Of a stretch of DNA of 64,000 nucleotides, positions 1-9,595 are shown piece by piece. Both the position numbers and the translations under genes were made by a program. The DNA is from Austropuccinia psidii. Its lineage: Eukaryota > Basidiomycota > Pucciniomycetes > Pucciniales > Sphaerophragmiaceae. Position 1 is the first letter of the stretch. Each line of letters begins with the position of its first letter. The stretch lies in the NCBI GenBank assembly GCA_023105745.1, contig JALGQZ010000009.1, positions 14,742,564 through 14,806,563 of the forward strand, read 5' to 3'. Under the pieces are notes generated by a model. It was not told the origin of the DNA. It searched no databases and saw only the letters and a list, made by a program, of their open reading frames with translations.

Positions 1-130
1 TGAATTTGCCAAGGTCAGGCGTGAGCTTTCTTTTTACCGCAATTGAAAAAGATTCATCCACCGCAATCCAATTTAGGTGATATTAAGAAATCAGTAATCA
101 TTTGGTTTCATTTCAATTTCTGCTGAAAGC

Positions 131-1467
131 ATGCCATTCACCCAAAAAGGAAAAGAGCGTAAAAGGGAACTCGCGAGAAAGCGTTGGGCTGAGGAAGGAA
201 AGTGTGAGTTACTTGCTTATTCTCAGTGTATATATGCTTCCACATTTATGTGGCACCCTCATTGGGCCCAACGGAAGAACATTGGCTTTAGTCGGTTCAG
301 ATTGTGCCAATGTCATGATGTCATGTGGGCTCCAACAGGGAAGTTCAAGGATGTGTGCCGAAGAAAGCTCCTTGGCAGTGTCTGATATCTTGTGTGCTTC
401 AACACATAGTGATCCCTCAACCACTCGGGAATAGTAGCAGATCCCAAAAGACAAATGAGCCCAAAACAAGCCGAATGAATAGGTTGTTTTCCTCCTCTCG
501 CCCAACAGCACAAATATCAATGCCAGTATCAGCAAATATGACCCCAAGTGAAATTTGGAGGGTTGTGGATGTCAATCAGATCAAACGCATTCACTTTGGC
601 CGTGTGGCAATTTTCTCTTCAACCGGATTACTCATTGCCCTTGTCGAATTCCGACCATTCACAACAATGAGTGAAGTCGAGGTCAATCAATGGGATGAAT
701 TATCACAATTCTTATTTCGCGAAAAGAGGTTCACTGACCCTATTGCAACAAATGGAGCATTACTGGAGGGATTTATGTTTGCGATTGGGTGGCGCAAATG
801 CACCACGAAGAATGAACAATTTGGTCTGTATGGAAGTGCTGGCAAAATTGAAAATGCAAAAGATGAATGGCGGAACCGAGGTGCCAATCTTAGTGCGGTG
901 GGTTGCATTCTAGGTCAATCCTTACGATATGTTGGGGATAATTTATTTGAGAAGATTCAAAATTCCTACAATTCATTGGGGGTTCCGTCTTTTGATCAAG
1001 TCAACTATGAAGGCAATATTCTGGCAAATCAGGGTGCATTCGAGTTCGCTTCCGCACTCACTTTCACCATGAATGGATTCAAAAACGCACCTCATGTTGA
1101 TAAGGATGCATCGCAGTATGCTTCGGGATGGTGGTTTCAAGCTGATAAGCGGACCGGCCAAATTCAAAGAGATGCGTCAAAGCGGTGTACAGGGGGAAAA
1201 TTGATTTTCCCAAATGAGCATTTTTGGATTGATCTATCCGCATGTCATGGGCTCATTCAGGTAGTGTGGGCCAGTAGTAAATTTGTTCATTATACTGATC
1301 CAGCACAGGACAACGAAAGCATGACACTAGTGGGTATGTCCGCACAATTCTCAAGCAGGTTAGCAAAAACAATTCGGCAAAAAAACCATGGCTATTATGA
1401 GATTGGCGAGAGAGCGGGCTATCAAGTCAGGGATGGTAATACAATCTCATCCCAATTCAAAGAATGA
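131..1467 (+). CDS. TET/JBP-type 2OG-Fe(II) dioxygenase (Tet-like oxygenase of rust fungi)
   Basis: The frame open from 325 to 1467 carries a domain I recognise as the fungal Tet-like 2OG-Fe(II) oxygenase family, nuclear enzymes that oxidise 5-methylcytosine in DNA. Seen: an iron-binding HxD at 1093-1101 (His-Val-Asp, in NAPHVDKDASQYASGWWFQ) and candidate distal histidines in CHGLIQVVW (1246) and KFVHYTDPA (1288). The conserved part starts near 533 (SANMTPSEIWRVVDV) and runs to the TGA. The ATG at 325 is probably not the true start. A basic first exon (MPFTQKGKERKRELARKRW) opens at 131 and meets a GTGAGT donor at 204, so at least one intron lies between about 204 and 530; its acceptor is unresolved. 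The frame is uninterrupted across the domain, unlike nearly everything else here. Family is fairly sure; in vivo substrate is inferred. Confidence 0.75.
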
Positions 1468-1591
1468 GGAGTTTTTCATGTGTGTTGGGTAAGTAATGGT
1501 GGGGTAAGGCAGAGGACAAAATACACCAGGATTGGATGGATTCGAGTGCGGGAGATGGGGTGTCTCACATGAAAAAGGGGTGAAGTGGATT

Positions 1592-1617
1592 ATGTACGGT
1601 GGCATGCCATCGTACAT
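1592..1617. repeat. 26-bp near-perfect palindrome beside the TET gene
   Basis: The left arm ATGTACGGTGGCA is followed by its mirror TGCCATCGTACAT with one mismatched pair. The same palindrome type recurs upstream of the helicase gene (6348, 6487), between gene X and the transposase gene (12226), and at the matching places in the right copy. It lies 125 bp after the dioxygenase stop codon. Confidence 0.85.
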
Positions 1618-1659
1618 CTGTCCTGGTTTGTTGCTATTGTCCAGGATGCGAATGCTTCA

Positions 1660-2140
1660 CACGCAAAACCTTATGCTTGTGCAGGTTCCGCCAATGCTAA
1701 AAGTTCCTTACGCCTATGCGGGGTGCCAACGCTACACACGCCAATCCTTACGCCTGTGCAGGATCCCAAAAATTTACACGCCAATCCTGACGCTTGTGAA
1801 GGTTCCCAAAAATGGTAAAAATTCCTTACGCCTGTACAGGCTTCCGGCGATTCACACGCAAATCCTTACGCTTGTGAAGGTTCCCCACAATGCTGAAAAT
1901 TTCTTGGCCTGTGCAGGATCCCGAGAATTCACACGCCAATTCTTACGCCTTTGCGGGCTCCCAACAATTCACACGCCAATTCTTACGCCTTCGCAGGCTC
2001 CCAAGAATTCACACGCCAATCCTTACGCCTGTGCAGGCTCCCAACAATTGACACGCCAATCCTTACGCCTGTGCAGGCTCCAGACAAGTCACACGCCAAT
2101 CCTTATGCTTGTGAAGGTTCCAGACAGTTTAAACAATTCA
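1660..2140. repeat. 40-bp minisatellite, about 12 units
   Basis: The word ACACGCCAAT recurs at 1931, 1971, 2011, 2051 and 2091, exactly 40 bp apart, with older diverged units upstream (for example 1741 and 1781). Each unit reads roughly CACACGCCAAT, CCTTACGCCT, GTGCAGGCTC, then a variable 9-mer. The open frames across it are by-products: a 40-bp period cannot hold one protein frame, so the same DNA is read in three frames in turn. Confidence 0.9.
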
Positions 2141-2152
2141 ATACATGAGTAA

Positions 2153-2550
2153 GATTAATAGCGTGTGACCATAGGAAAGGCCATGTTTCACGAATCTGGA
2201 CTGGATTGCTCACATCGGGGAACCTCCCGCTTTTTTACAGTTAAGAATGGATATGGCTCTAAACCATGGAAGAAGAAAATATAGGAGAGGATAATGGCAA
2301 CTATTGGCGCATTTTGAGAAAAAGAGGTTCACAAAAACAAATACTCACTCAAACGCTTGGTGGGGCACTTACAAAAATAATTCTCACGCAATCAGGGTTT
2401 TTCTCTAACAAGGAAATAAGTAATTTTTACGTGAACAAAGAATGTAATAGAATTTGAACAGCATAATAATTGATTACAAATGATAATTTATTTAAAAGAA
2501 AGTATTACAAATGATAAAAAGTGGAAATAATGGGATTTTTTTTTAAATTT
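2153..2550. other. Intergenic, no gene seen
   Basis: The stretch becomes AT-rich toward 2,540. It contains only short frames without recognisable composition or motifs. It is the space between the convergent dioxygenase and Zn-cluster genes. Confidence 0.6.
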
Positions 2551-3944
2551 TTATTTTTCAAGGAATTTGGAGACTATCCCGGTTATGTCCTCCTTTGGAT
2601 AAGCCTCCAGTGCCTGGGCAAGGAGGCAGTTTAGTTCGTCCCGGAATTCCCGGTGCATCTCGTTTCGATGAGTTGCATCCACGAAAGGAATCATGTGGAG
2701 CAAGCGACGATGCTCCAACAAGATTCGGTTGATTGAATCGTGGACGATGGCTCGAGGAATCATTAGGGTCGGTCGCAGGTCGGTGAATTCCTGGCGAGCT
2801 TCATCGTGGGAATGAGAGGAGCTTGGCACCGGGGGGGAGGAGGCGTTGGGGTTCTCAGGGGCACTGGAAGGGATATCTGGGGAGGGAACCGGGGTTGGAG
2901 TGGAGGGGGGGGGGAATGGAAGGGGAAGGTGGGCGAGTTGTGTAAGAAGAAGGGGGAGGGGGAGGGGGATGGGGAAGGGGTGATCCGACGGGCATATCGT
3001 CGATGATGATGATCGAGCGAGGAGTGGCGGGACAATCTGGAGACGGTCGAAGAAAAAATGAGGAAAAGGGTATATGGATTGAAGAGAGAAAGAAGGGGTG
3101 ACTTACCATAAGCTTCCTCCGTGGATTGCGTAGGAGCCACCTCGGGTTCTGGCTCACGAGTCATATCGTCCTCAGGTTGTTGGGACGTTGGACTCGGGCC
3201 AGTAATAGGTGGCTCTTCCGCTCGGGAGGGTTCTAGAAAAGGAGTAAGAGTCAGTTCACTCGACTCGAAAGTGAAAGTGAAAATGAAATGAAACTTTGGC
3301 TGCTTACCGCGGAATAATTCCTCAGACCATTGGGTGCCACTCGGGCCTGGAGTGGGTTGCCGGGGGGTTTGCTTGCGAGGCAAACTAGGCACGGGAGATT
3401 CTTGTCGGGGGGGATTCGGGGGGTTTTGTTCTATGAGAAATGGAAAAAAGTCAGTATTATTGCGTGAAGAGAAATGAGATAAGGAGGAGAAAGAAAACTT
3501 CCTTTGGTGTTTGAATGCCATTGGTGACAAGACATGGTGACGATCAGCCCAAGCTCGAATGTCCTCTCGCCATCGCCATCCTTCATCGGCCGGATAATCA
3601 CTTCGCTCTGGTCGAGGAGTGAAGTGACCATCGGATGGTGGCCTAGGAGGGGGAGTGGACAAATCAATACTGGAGGGGACAGGGCTGATCATCCGGAATT
3701 GTTCCCGTTGGCCTGTTTGGGGGCCGGGCGTCCATTCACGCTCGGAAATGGTTTCATCATCGTCGACCACAAAGGAGTCCTCGCGAGGGCGTCTTGGGCG
3801 GGAACTCCTCTGGCCTCGTGGTCGGAAGGGGCGGACAACGAATGAACATTTCTTGTGTTCTTGTCGGCAAGCATCACAAGGGTCGTTCGTCGTCGAGGAA
3901 CGAATGCAGGGGATACCCCGCTTGGTGCATAAAGTGCACGACAT
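2551..3944 (-). pseudogene. Zn(II)2Cys6-like, proline-rich protein of unknown role (multi-exon, probably frameshifted)
   Basis: The first 35 residues, from the ATG at 3944, contain C-x2-C-x6-C-x9-C-x2-C-x6-C (MSCTLCTKRGIPC then CDACRQEHKKC). This is the spacing of fungal Zn(II)2Cys6 DNA-binding clusters. An Arg/Pro-rich region follows, then a charged helical C terminus ending in DITGIVSKFLEK. Introns: GGTAAGCAG...TTTTCTAG joins LFR to EPSRAEEPP, and GGTAAGTCA...GTCTCCAG joins EEAY to DCPATPRS. An earlier intron ending CATAG before the QNPPNPP segment seems to have a GGAAGT donor where GTAAGT is expected. In the last exon the frame moves by one base at or near a G10 run (2905-2914); beyond it the C-terminal frame reads APENPNASSP. 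That is a slippage mutation or a sequencing error. The family resembles a repeated rust-specific protein I know without function. DNA binding is inferred from the cysteines only. Confidence 0.6.
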
Positions 3945-4455
3945 CTAAAAACAAAACAATTGAGGTTAGTAACTGCATACAAAGTAAAAAATCAAGAGAA
4001 AAAATGAAGATGTACGATGAATTATCAATTTAAAACCGAAACAAAATAAGAACGCGCTAGTCGGAAGTTTTTAAAAGTCTGGAAAAGAGTCGTGAAGACA
4101 AATAAGTATTAATATCGGTATGTAATGTTGACAAAAGTTTAAAAAAGAGGTAACACACGAGGTGGATAGAAGTGAGGTTCTGAACGGATCAGAAGAATAA
4201 ACAAACAGGCAAAAGGAAGGGAAGTGGGTTTAGTGGAGTGCGAAAGACAAAAATATAAAGGCAGGAAGACGAAGGGGAATACGCACAAGATGGACAAACG
4301 CGGGTGAGGTTGAACGAAGTGGAGCGGGTGAGAAAGAAAGTGAAGTGCATGTCGTGTGAAGATGGTCTTTTGGGCAAAATTGAAGCTGAGTCTCAGCAAA
4401 TGCTGCAACTGAGAAGTGAAATGCTCGCGTGAGGCAGAAGAACAATGGGGGTCTG
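3945..4455. other. Upstream region of the Zn-cluster gene, no gene seen
   Basis: Only short frames with no recognisable motif are present. It would hold the promoter of the minus-strand gene starting at 3944; I cannot point to a specific element. Confidence 0.5.
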
Positions 4456-5400
4456 GCTGAGTATTGCAATTTATTGAATTGTCAAGCTGAGTCAAATCCC
4501 CTTTGTTTCCTTAAATTGCCACCCGATCACCCAGGAGGGTGGTCATGAGGCCCTTATTGATTGTGCATTGTGGGTGCAATGCACAAGTGACCGCGGCAAG
4601 ATCACCAGCCTTATGGCCTGGTGATAGTCTTTGAACAAAGGGGGGGCTGTAAGACAAGTGAATACAGCATGATCTTGCCTCGACCCATTGCTCAGGTTTG
4701 CTTTCGGGTCATAATTGAAATGCTCAGTGGCTGAGCATTTGAATTGCACAGTAATTGAACAATTGATATAACAATATCAAATGCACCGCTGAGTATTGCA
4801 ATTTATTAAATTGTGAAGCTGAGTCAAATCCCCTTTCTTTCCTTAAAGAGCCACCCGATCACCCGGGAGGGTGGTCGTGAGGCCCTTGTTGAATGTGCAT
4901 GGTGGGTGGAATGCACAAGTGACCCATGCAGAAATGCACCCAGTGCATTTGGTCACAAGTGACCGCGGCAATATTACCAGCCGTATGGCCTGGTAATAGT
5001 ATGTGAACAAAGGGGGGGCTGTAACACAAGTGAATACAGCGTGAGCTTGCCTCACCCCATTGCTCAGGTTTGCTTTCGGGTCATAATTGAAATGCTCAGT
5101 GGCTGAACATTTTAATGGCACAGTGATTGAACTATTGATATAAAAATATCAAATGCACCATGCTGAGCCATTGCTCAGTCATTTTGGTATGCCCACAATC
5201 TGAGCATTTGGCACAGCATCGGGTGACATTTCACCCAGCTTCAGCATTTCACACGCTTTGGTGAAGTGCTCCAAACTGAGCCTTCCAATGAACTATTGCA
5301 AAAATAGTTCAGTCCATGGCTTTACTGAGCACTTTCACACGGTGCTTTTGACCATGATATGCTCAGCTTGCGTGTGCAAATCGGGTGAAACACAATGCTG
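4380..5400. repeat. Dense cluster of TGCTCAG / CTGAGCA words
   Basis: About 20 CTGAG or CTCAG words occur in 1 kb, many as TGCTCAG or its complement and some as back-to-back inverted pairs (ATGCTCAGTGGCTGAGCAT near 4721; ATGCTGAGCCATTGCTCAG near 5159). The density is much higher than elsewhere in the window. Clusters of short sub-terminal repeats are typical near ends of CACTA/TNP2 elements. Function here is inferred. Confidence 0.6.
4456..5158. repeat. Tandem duplication of a ~335-370 bp block
   Basis: Copy 1 (4456-4787) and copy 2 (4788 to about 5158) both begin GCTGAGTATTGCAATTTATT. They share long near-identical stretches, including CCACCCGATCACCC, GTGACCGCGGCAA and GAACAAAGGGGGGGCTGTAA. 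Copy 2 carries an extra piece near 4920-4960 built around GAAATGCACCCAGTGCATTT. No coding content is evident. Confidence 0.9.
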
Positions 5401-6347
5401 AGCATGTGGCACATGAGCTACGTATATGCAAACGATCGGAAGGTGCATGCACATTCGCTATATGCATGCAGGCTCAAGTAGTATAACACCTTCCTGATCT
5501 GTACAGCCAACACTGTAGTACGCAGTACACCTGTGTAAATGTATGCTGCGGGGCAGAGCAAAAGCTGTTCAGCAATGTAACATGAAAATCACGTCAAGCC
5601 ATTGAGTCATATATCTCAACTGCATCCCTTTGGTGCACCTTTTTGGAGAGCTCTGCCTAACAATGGCATAGACGCGGGTGTAATCCGAGTTAATGAAAGT
5701 GGGTCATAATGGGATGACTTATTATTTGGGTAATACACAAACAGTGGATTCACTCCGGTGCCATTGTCGGGGCCAACAATGACTGGCCCTGCTTGTTCAT
5801 TGCGCGTGCTCATTGTCGGGCAGCCACATGCTTTCATACGCACCCCCCAACGGGTCATACACAGGCAACTTTCACACGCCTGGAAGACATTTTACTGCCA
5901 GTGTTCCGACCAGCTAGTTTCTTGGTCGGGTGGTCAGCTTGACTGCAGACGCTCACCTGAGGCCAATCAGTGTGGATTTGCTTCAGCCTCATCCACATCA
6001 GAATAATCCCAGCCTATGATTGCTGAGGCTGGTTATGTTTGCGTGGGTATCTCCCACCGCGGGTTATTTTCTTCACGTTCTCACACGCCCCGCGCAAGTT
6101 GTGGCACCTGGCTTGCAGCCAGAAATTCCCTTGGGTGGATGGCCTCTTTCTCCGGAGTTTTGTTCACGCGTGAGACAAAGACCGTGATCCCAATCTCTGG
6201 GGAATAGTAGCCTCCTCAAACGCAATAGGGGTGAATGTAGATGTGGATCATGCCTCACGGTCGGTGCCCCGTTTGATCATGCCACACTTCCCCCCCTGAA
6301 GCCTAGTTGGAATCAGTCATCAAAAAATTTCACGCAAAACCAAAGTC

Positions 6348-6373
6348 ATGTTCGGTGGCATGCCACCGAACAT
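6348..6373. repeat. 26-bp perfect palindrome upstream of the helicase gene
   Basis: ATGTTCGGTGGCA is followed directly by its exact reverse complement TGCCACCGAACAT. It lies about 510 bp before the helicase ATG and carries two CpG sites. The right copy has the same element at 63216-63241 with one CpG turned into CA. Confidence 0.95.
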
Positions 6374-6486
6374 ATCTCACCCGCCCACACACAAACATCC
6401 CCACAGTGAGATTGCCCTTTGAAACGGCCAACATTGCCCAGTAGGTCCCTGTGCTACAATTAACTTGGGGAAGATATATATGCATC

Positions 6487-6514
6487 CATGTTCGCTGTCA
6501 CACCAGCGAACATG
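6487..6514. repeat. 28-bp palindrome with 11-bp arms upstream of the helicase gene
   Basis: The arms CATGTTCGCTG and CAGCGAACATG are exact complements around a TCACAC centre. It lies about 365 bp before the helicase ATG. The right-copy counterpart (63096-63124) has lost both CpGs. Confidence 0.95.
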
Positions 6515-6879
6515 ACTGCATGCCTCTGATATGCCCTCCACAATAAGTTGCTACAACCCACCCAATTTCGGATATGCTAATGTCAACCTTGTTCCACCAA
6601 GGGTTTTGTACCTTGCTGCAGATCCAGCAGTCATATCGGTGCACCCACATTTTGGCCACCTTTCCTTGATATATGCCCCAAATCGGATATGAAAATTATG
6701 AGCCCAAGAGGCCGATCCCCATCAAGACCATGCACGTAACCACAGGCCATCCCCCCTTGACCCCATTGCTGCCTCTCATATAAGTTCCCCATCTGCGCCT
6801 ATTTGTCTTCATTCCGTTTAGCTAACCCCTCCCAATCATATAATTTCCAACTGTCCCCAAATAATTTAAAATAGCCATC

Positions 6880-9290
6880 ATGTCAACCCCTTCACAACCA
6901 CTTTGCATTGGGATGATTAATATTTGTATTCAAAGAAATAGTGATATAGCCTTAAATCCTGAGAATTCCCACTTAGCTTCTTGGATTATCATATGGCACA
7001 ATCAACACAACATATTTGTTTATCTCCCCAATCACCAGCATGCTATTGGCTCTCTACCTGGAACCCTTTCCAAAACGTTGATACCATTCCTTGGGGCACC
7101 AAAAATGTTCATGCACTGTGGTCCTGGTGGGGCATGGATTGAAAATTTCCAATCCAATCCTTCTCAAATATTATTCGTTGAGGGAGTATTTATGACTGAT
7201 GCAAATGATCCCTCCTCATCTCAGAAACCCAATCTAGCATTGATGTTCTTCACATGGTATCCAAACATTTTATTCATAATGGACAGCTTTCGAACACAAG
7301 ATTTCAAGCTTAAAATGCCCAAAGAATATGACTGTAATACTCATAGTCAATGTCAACTCTTCACTCCGACATTTCCCGCTTCAAGCTTGACGCCAGTTTC
7401 ATATCCTGCTGTTTCATCATTGGTTTCCAAGCAGAAACTGATACAATTACCCAGTGGATCAGACCTCCCCATGCCATTATTCAAACCCCCCTCCTGCCTC
7501 ATCAAAAGACCGGACTAGCTTTTCTCTGGGATCGAGAAATCCCCAATGGCCAATCAGCCCGTAATCTTTGGGCCACCTCACCCCCAGGATCCACTTTCAA
7601 TGCCAGGCACATCATTACAAACAGGGTCGTTAGCTCATTTGAATCCCTTTCGACCAATACCCCTCTTGGGGGACTGCTCGCGGATGATATGGGATTAGGT
7701 AAAACCATTCAGGCCATTGCTCTACCTCCAAGGAGCGGATGATTGCAAACCCCCATCGCTCCACGCCCACCATGATCATCTGCCCCCCTCGCTTAATTAC
7801 GAACTGGCAATCAGAGATATCCAAGCATGCTCAGGCTGGAGCGCTGCATTCCAAAATCTACCATGGTCCCACTTGTCACTCATTATCCAAAGACGACATC
7901 TTAAAATATGATATCATCATCACTTCTTACAATACTATCACCTAAGAATTTAAGCAAACCAATACCTCTACATCATTCATTTTTCAAATCAATTGGCATC
8001 GTATAATTGTGGATGAAGCACAGTGAGTGTCTGATCTTAAATGATTCAAATTACCTTTTATATCCAATAACCCTTGCCCCATCTTATAGCTATATTCGCT
8101 CTCAATACACTGCCACTCACCATGCCATTAATAGCCTCCTTTCATCCCGTCAAATATGTTTAACAGGCACACCTATTCACAACACCATTTATGACCTTTT
8201 GGGCATAATATCATTCATCACTCAACCCCAGAGCGCCGATCAAGATAACTGGTAACCATTCATCCTGAGTAGTCTATCCAAAGGTTGCAATGATATCTTG
8301 CATTTGGCATTGCGGCATTTAAGTTTGCGCCGCACCAAAACCACACATCTCGAATCCCTCCCCACTATTAGCCATCATTATGAGCTGCTCCCACTCAACC
8401 CGACCATGCAGCAAGAATATTCCATATTATATGAAGAATTCCTATCATCCAAAAGGAAAGGACCAGGAGAATTTTTCAGAAATATTAATAAGCTGTGAAT
8501 ATGTTGTAACCATCACATCATGCTTATCACAATTGCAGAGGAAGACTTGGAAGACCACGAGGGCAGGAGCACTCAGGATAACTCCCCAAGAATCACACAA
8601 ACTATTGTGGATGTGGAAACATGCATGATGAGTAGTAAGATTGTACACCTCCTACAAAGCTTAATGAAGAACAAACAAACAAGGTGTGGTCCAACCAAAT
8701 CAGTGGTTTATACCCAATGGACCCAATTTCTAGATTTGTGCATTAATTCTAATATGCATCCATTACCAATTGAATCCATCTGACTTTTTCATATTGTAGA
8801 ATTGGTATTGCACTTGCCCATCACTCTATCCTTTCAGCACGAATTGATGGAACAATTACAGCACGAGCACAGGAGAAGGTACTGGAGAATTTCTTCAATA
8901 ATCCTGAATGTGAAGTCCTGATTGCATCCATTGCTGCAGCTGGAACTGGCCTCAATATAACTTGTGCTAATACGGTCTATTTAATGGTGAGGGGACCCCC
9001 AAAATTCTGCCCTGATTTGCGTCCCCTGACATCCACATTTCCAGGAGCCCAATTGGAACCCAGCCATTGAGGCTCAGGCTGTTGATCGACTCCATCGTAT
9101 TGGCCAACAACAACCTGTAAAGGTCATCCACTATATCACTCCTCATTCAGTTGAGGTCAACATGTGGAAGGTACCTTTCAAGATCATCTTTGACCCTAAT
9201 TGTATTGCTATTCTAAAATCTTTCCTTATGGAAATGCCATTTTCCAAACACCAATAGGTCCAAGAAAAGAAAAAATCATTAACTGCGTGA
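6880..9290 (+). pseudogene. SNF2-family (Rad5/RAD16-like) DNA helicase, degraded
   Basis: SNF2 ATPases remodel DNA-protein complexes using ATP. In order: unknown N-terminal region (MSTPSQPLCIG...), LLPHQKTGLAFLW, Walker A in LLADDMGLGKTIQAIAL (7671-7721), ICPPRLITNW, motif II, LTGTPIHNTIYDLLG, RRTKTTHLESLP, then helicase C with GTGLNIT (8945) and VDRLHRIGQQQPVK (9080-9121). Introns: 8023-8089, which splits DEAH and restores the His after splicing; 8738-8799; 8987-9044; probably one more from 9171 (acceptor near 9256). Lesions: a frame change near a C-rich run (about 7490), a deletion of about 7 nt after QAIA (about 7721) relative to the right copy, TAA at 7943-7945 where the right copy has CAA, and TGA after NINKL (about 8496). 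The C-terminal end is not resolved. Role in transposition is inferred from linkage. Confidence 0.8.
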
Positions 9291-9595
9291 GCCTTACTCA
9301 TATCATATAATTTGTGTTTGACCAAGTTGATAACTCTTGTTCACCCTGGCATAGGTCCACAATTATGAACACTATGAGTTGGATCGAACTCCTTCAATAT
9401 TTCCTCAATGAAAATGAGCAATAGAGTCTTATTTCTAAGGGAGACGGTGATACATTCCAATTCATATTGTCTATATTCTGACATATTTATCAAGTTGTTG
9501 CATCTTTAAGAAATCATATTCAGATTGTATTACACCTGCACAAATAATTCACAAAATGTTAATTTGTAACGGTGCTATACATTTATATTACTAAG
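9291..9595. other. Convergent intergenic gap between helicase and gene X
   Basis: No recognisable gene. It probably contains the last coding bases or 3' UTR of the helicase gene and the 3' UTR of gene X, which converge here. It is conserved in the right copy around 60,026-60,330. Confidence 0.4.

Larger units (their letters stand above)
5587..6879. promoter_or_regulatory. 1.3-kb non-coding leader of the helicase gene
   Basis: No recognisable coding sequence. It is conserved in the right copy (62,730-64,000), contains both palindromes listed separately, and includes a pyrimidine-rich stretch just before the helicase ATG. It is presumably the promoter; no TATA box could be assigned with confidence. 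Confidence 0.45.

Noticed and set aside
1660..2140. CRISPR-like array
   Set aside because: Units are head-to-tail 40-mers with no unique spacers of constant length, and the organism is a eukaryote.
1532..2152. 206-codon frame with repeated Leu/Cys/Arg motifs
   Set aside because: It lies in the 40-bp minisatellite; the repeat unit is not a multiple of three and the same DNA is open in other frames, so no protein is being conserved.
3534..3845. Plus-strand frames opposite the Zn-cluster gene
   Set aside because: Antisense shadows of a Pro/Arg-rich, GC-richer coding exon.
4139..5121. Several 60-120 codon minus-strand frames
   Set aside because: They fall in repeated or TGCTCAG-rich DNA, have no recognisable domains, and duplicate with the tandem repeat.
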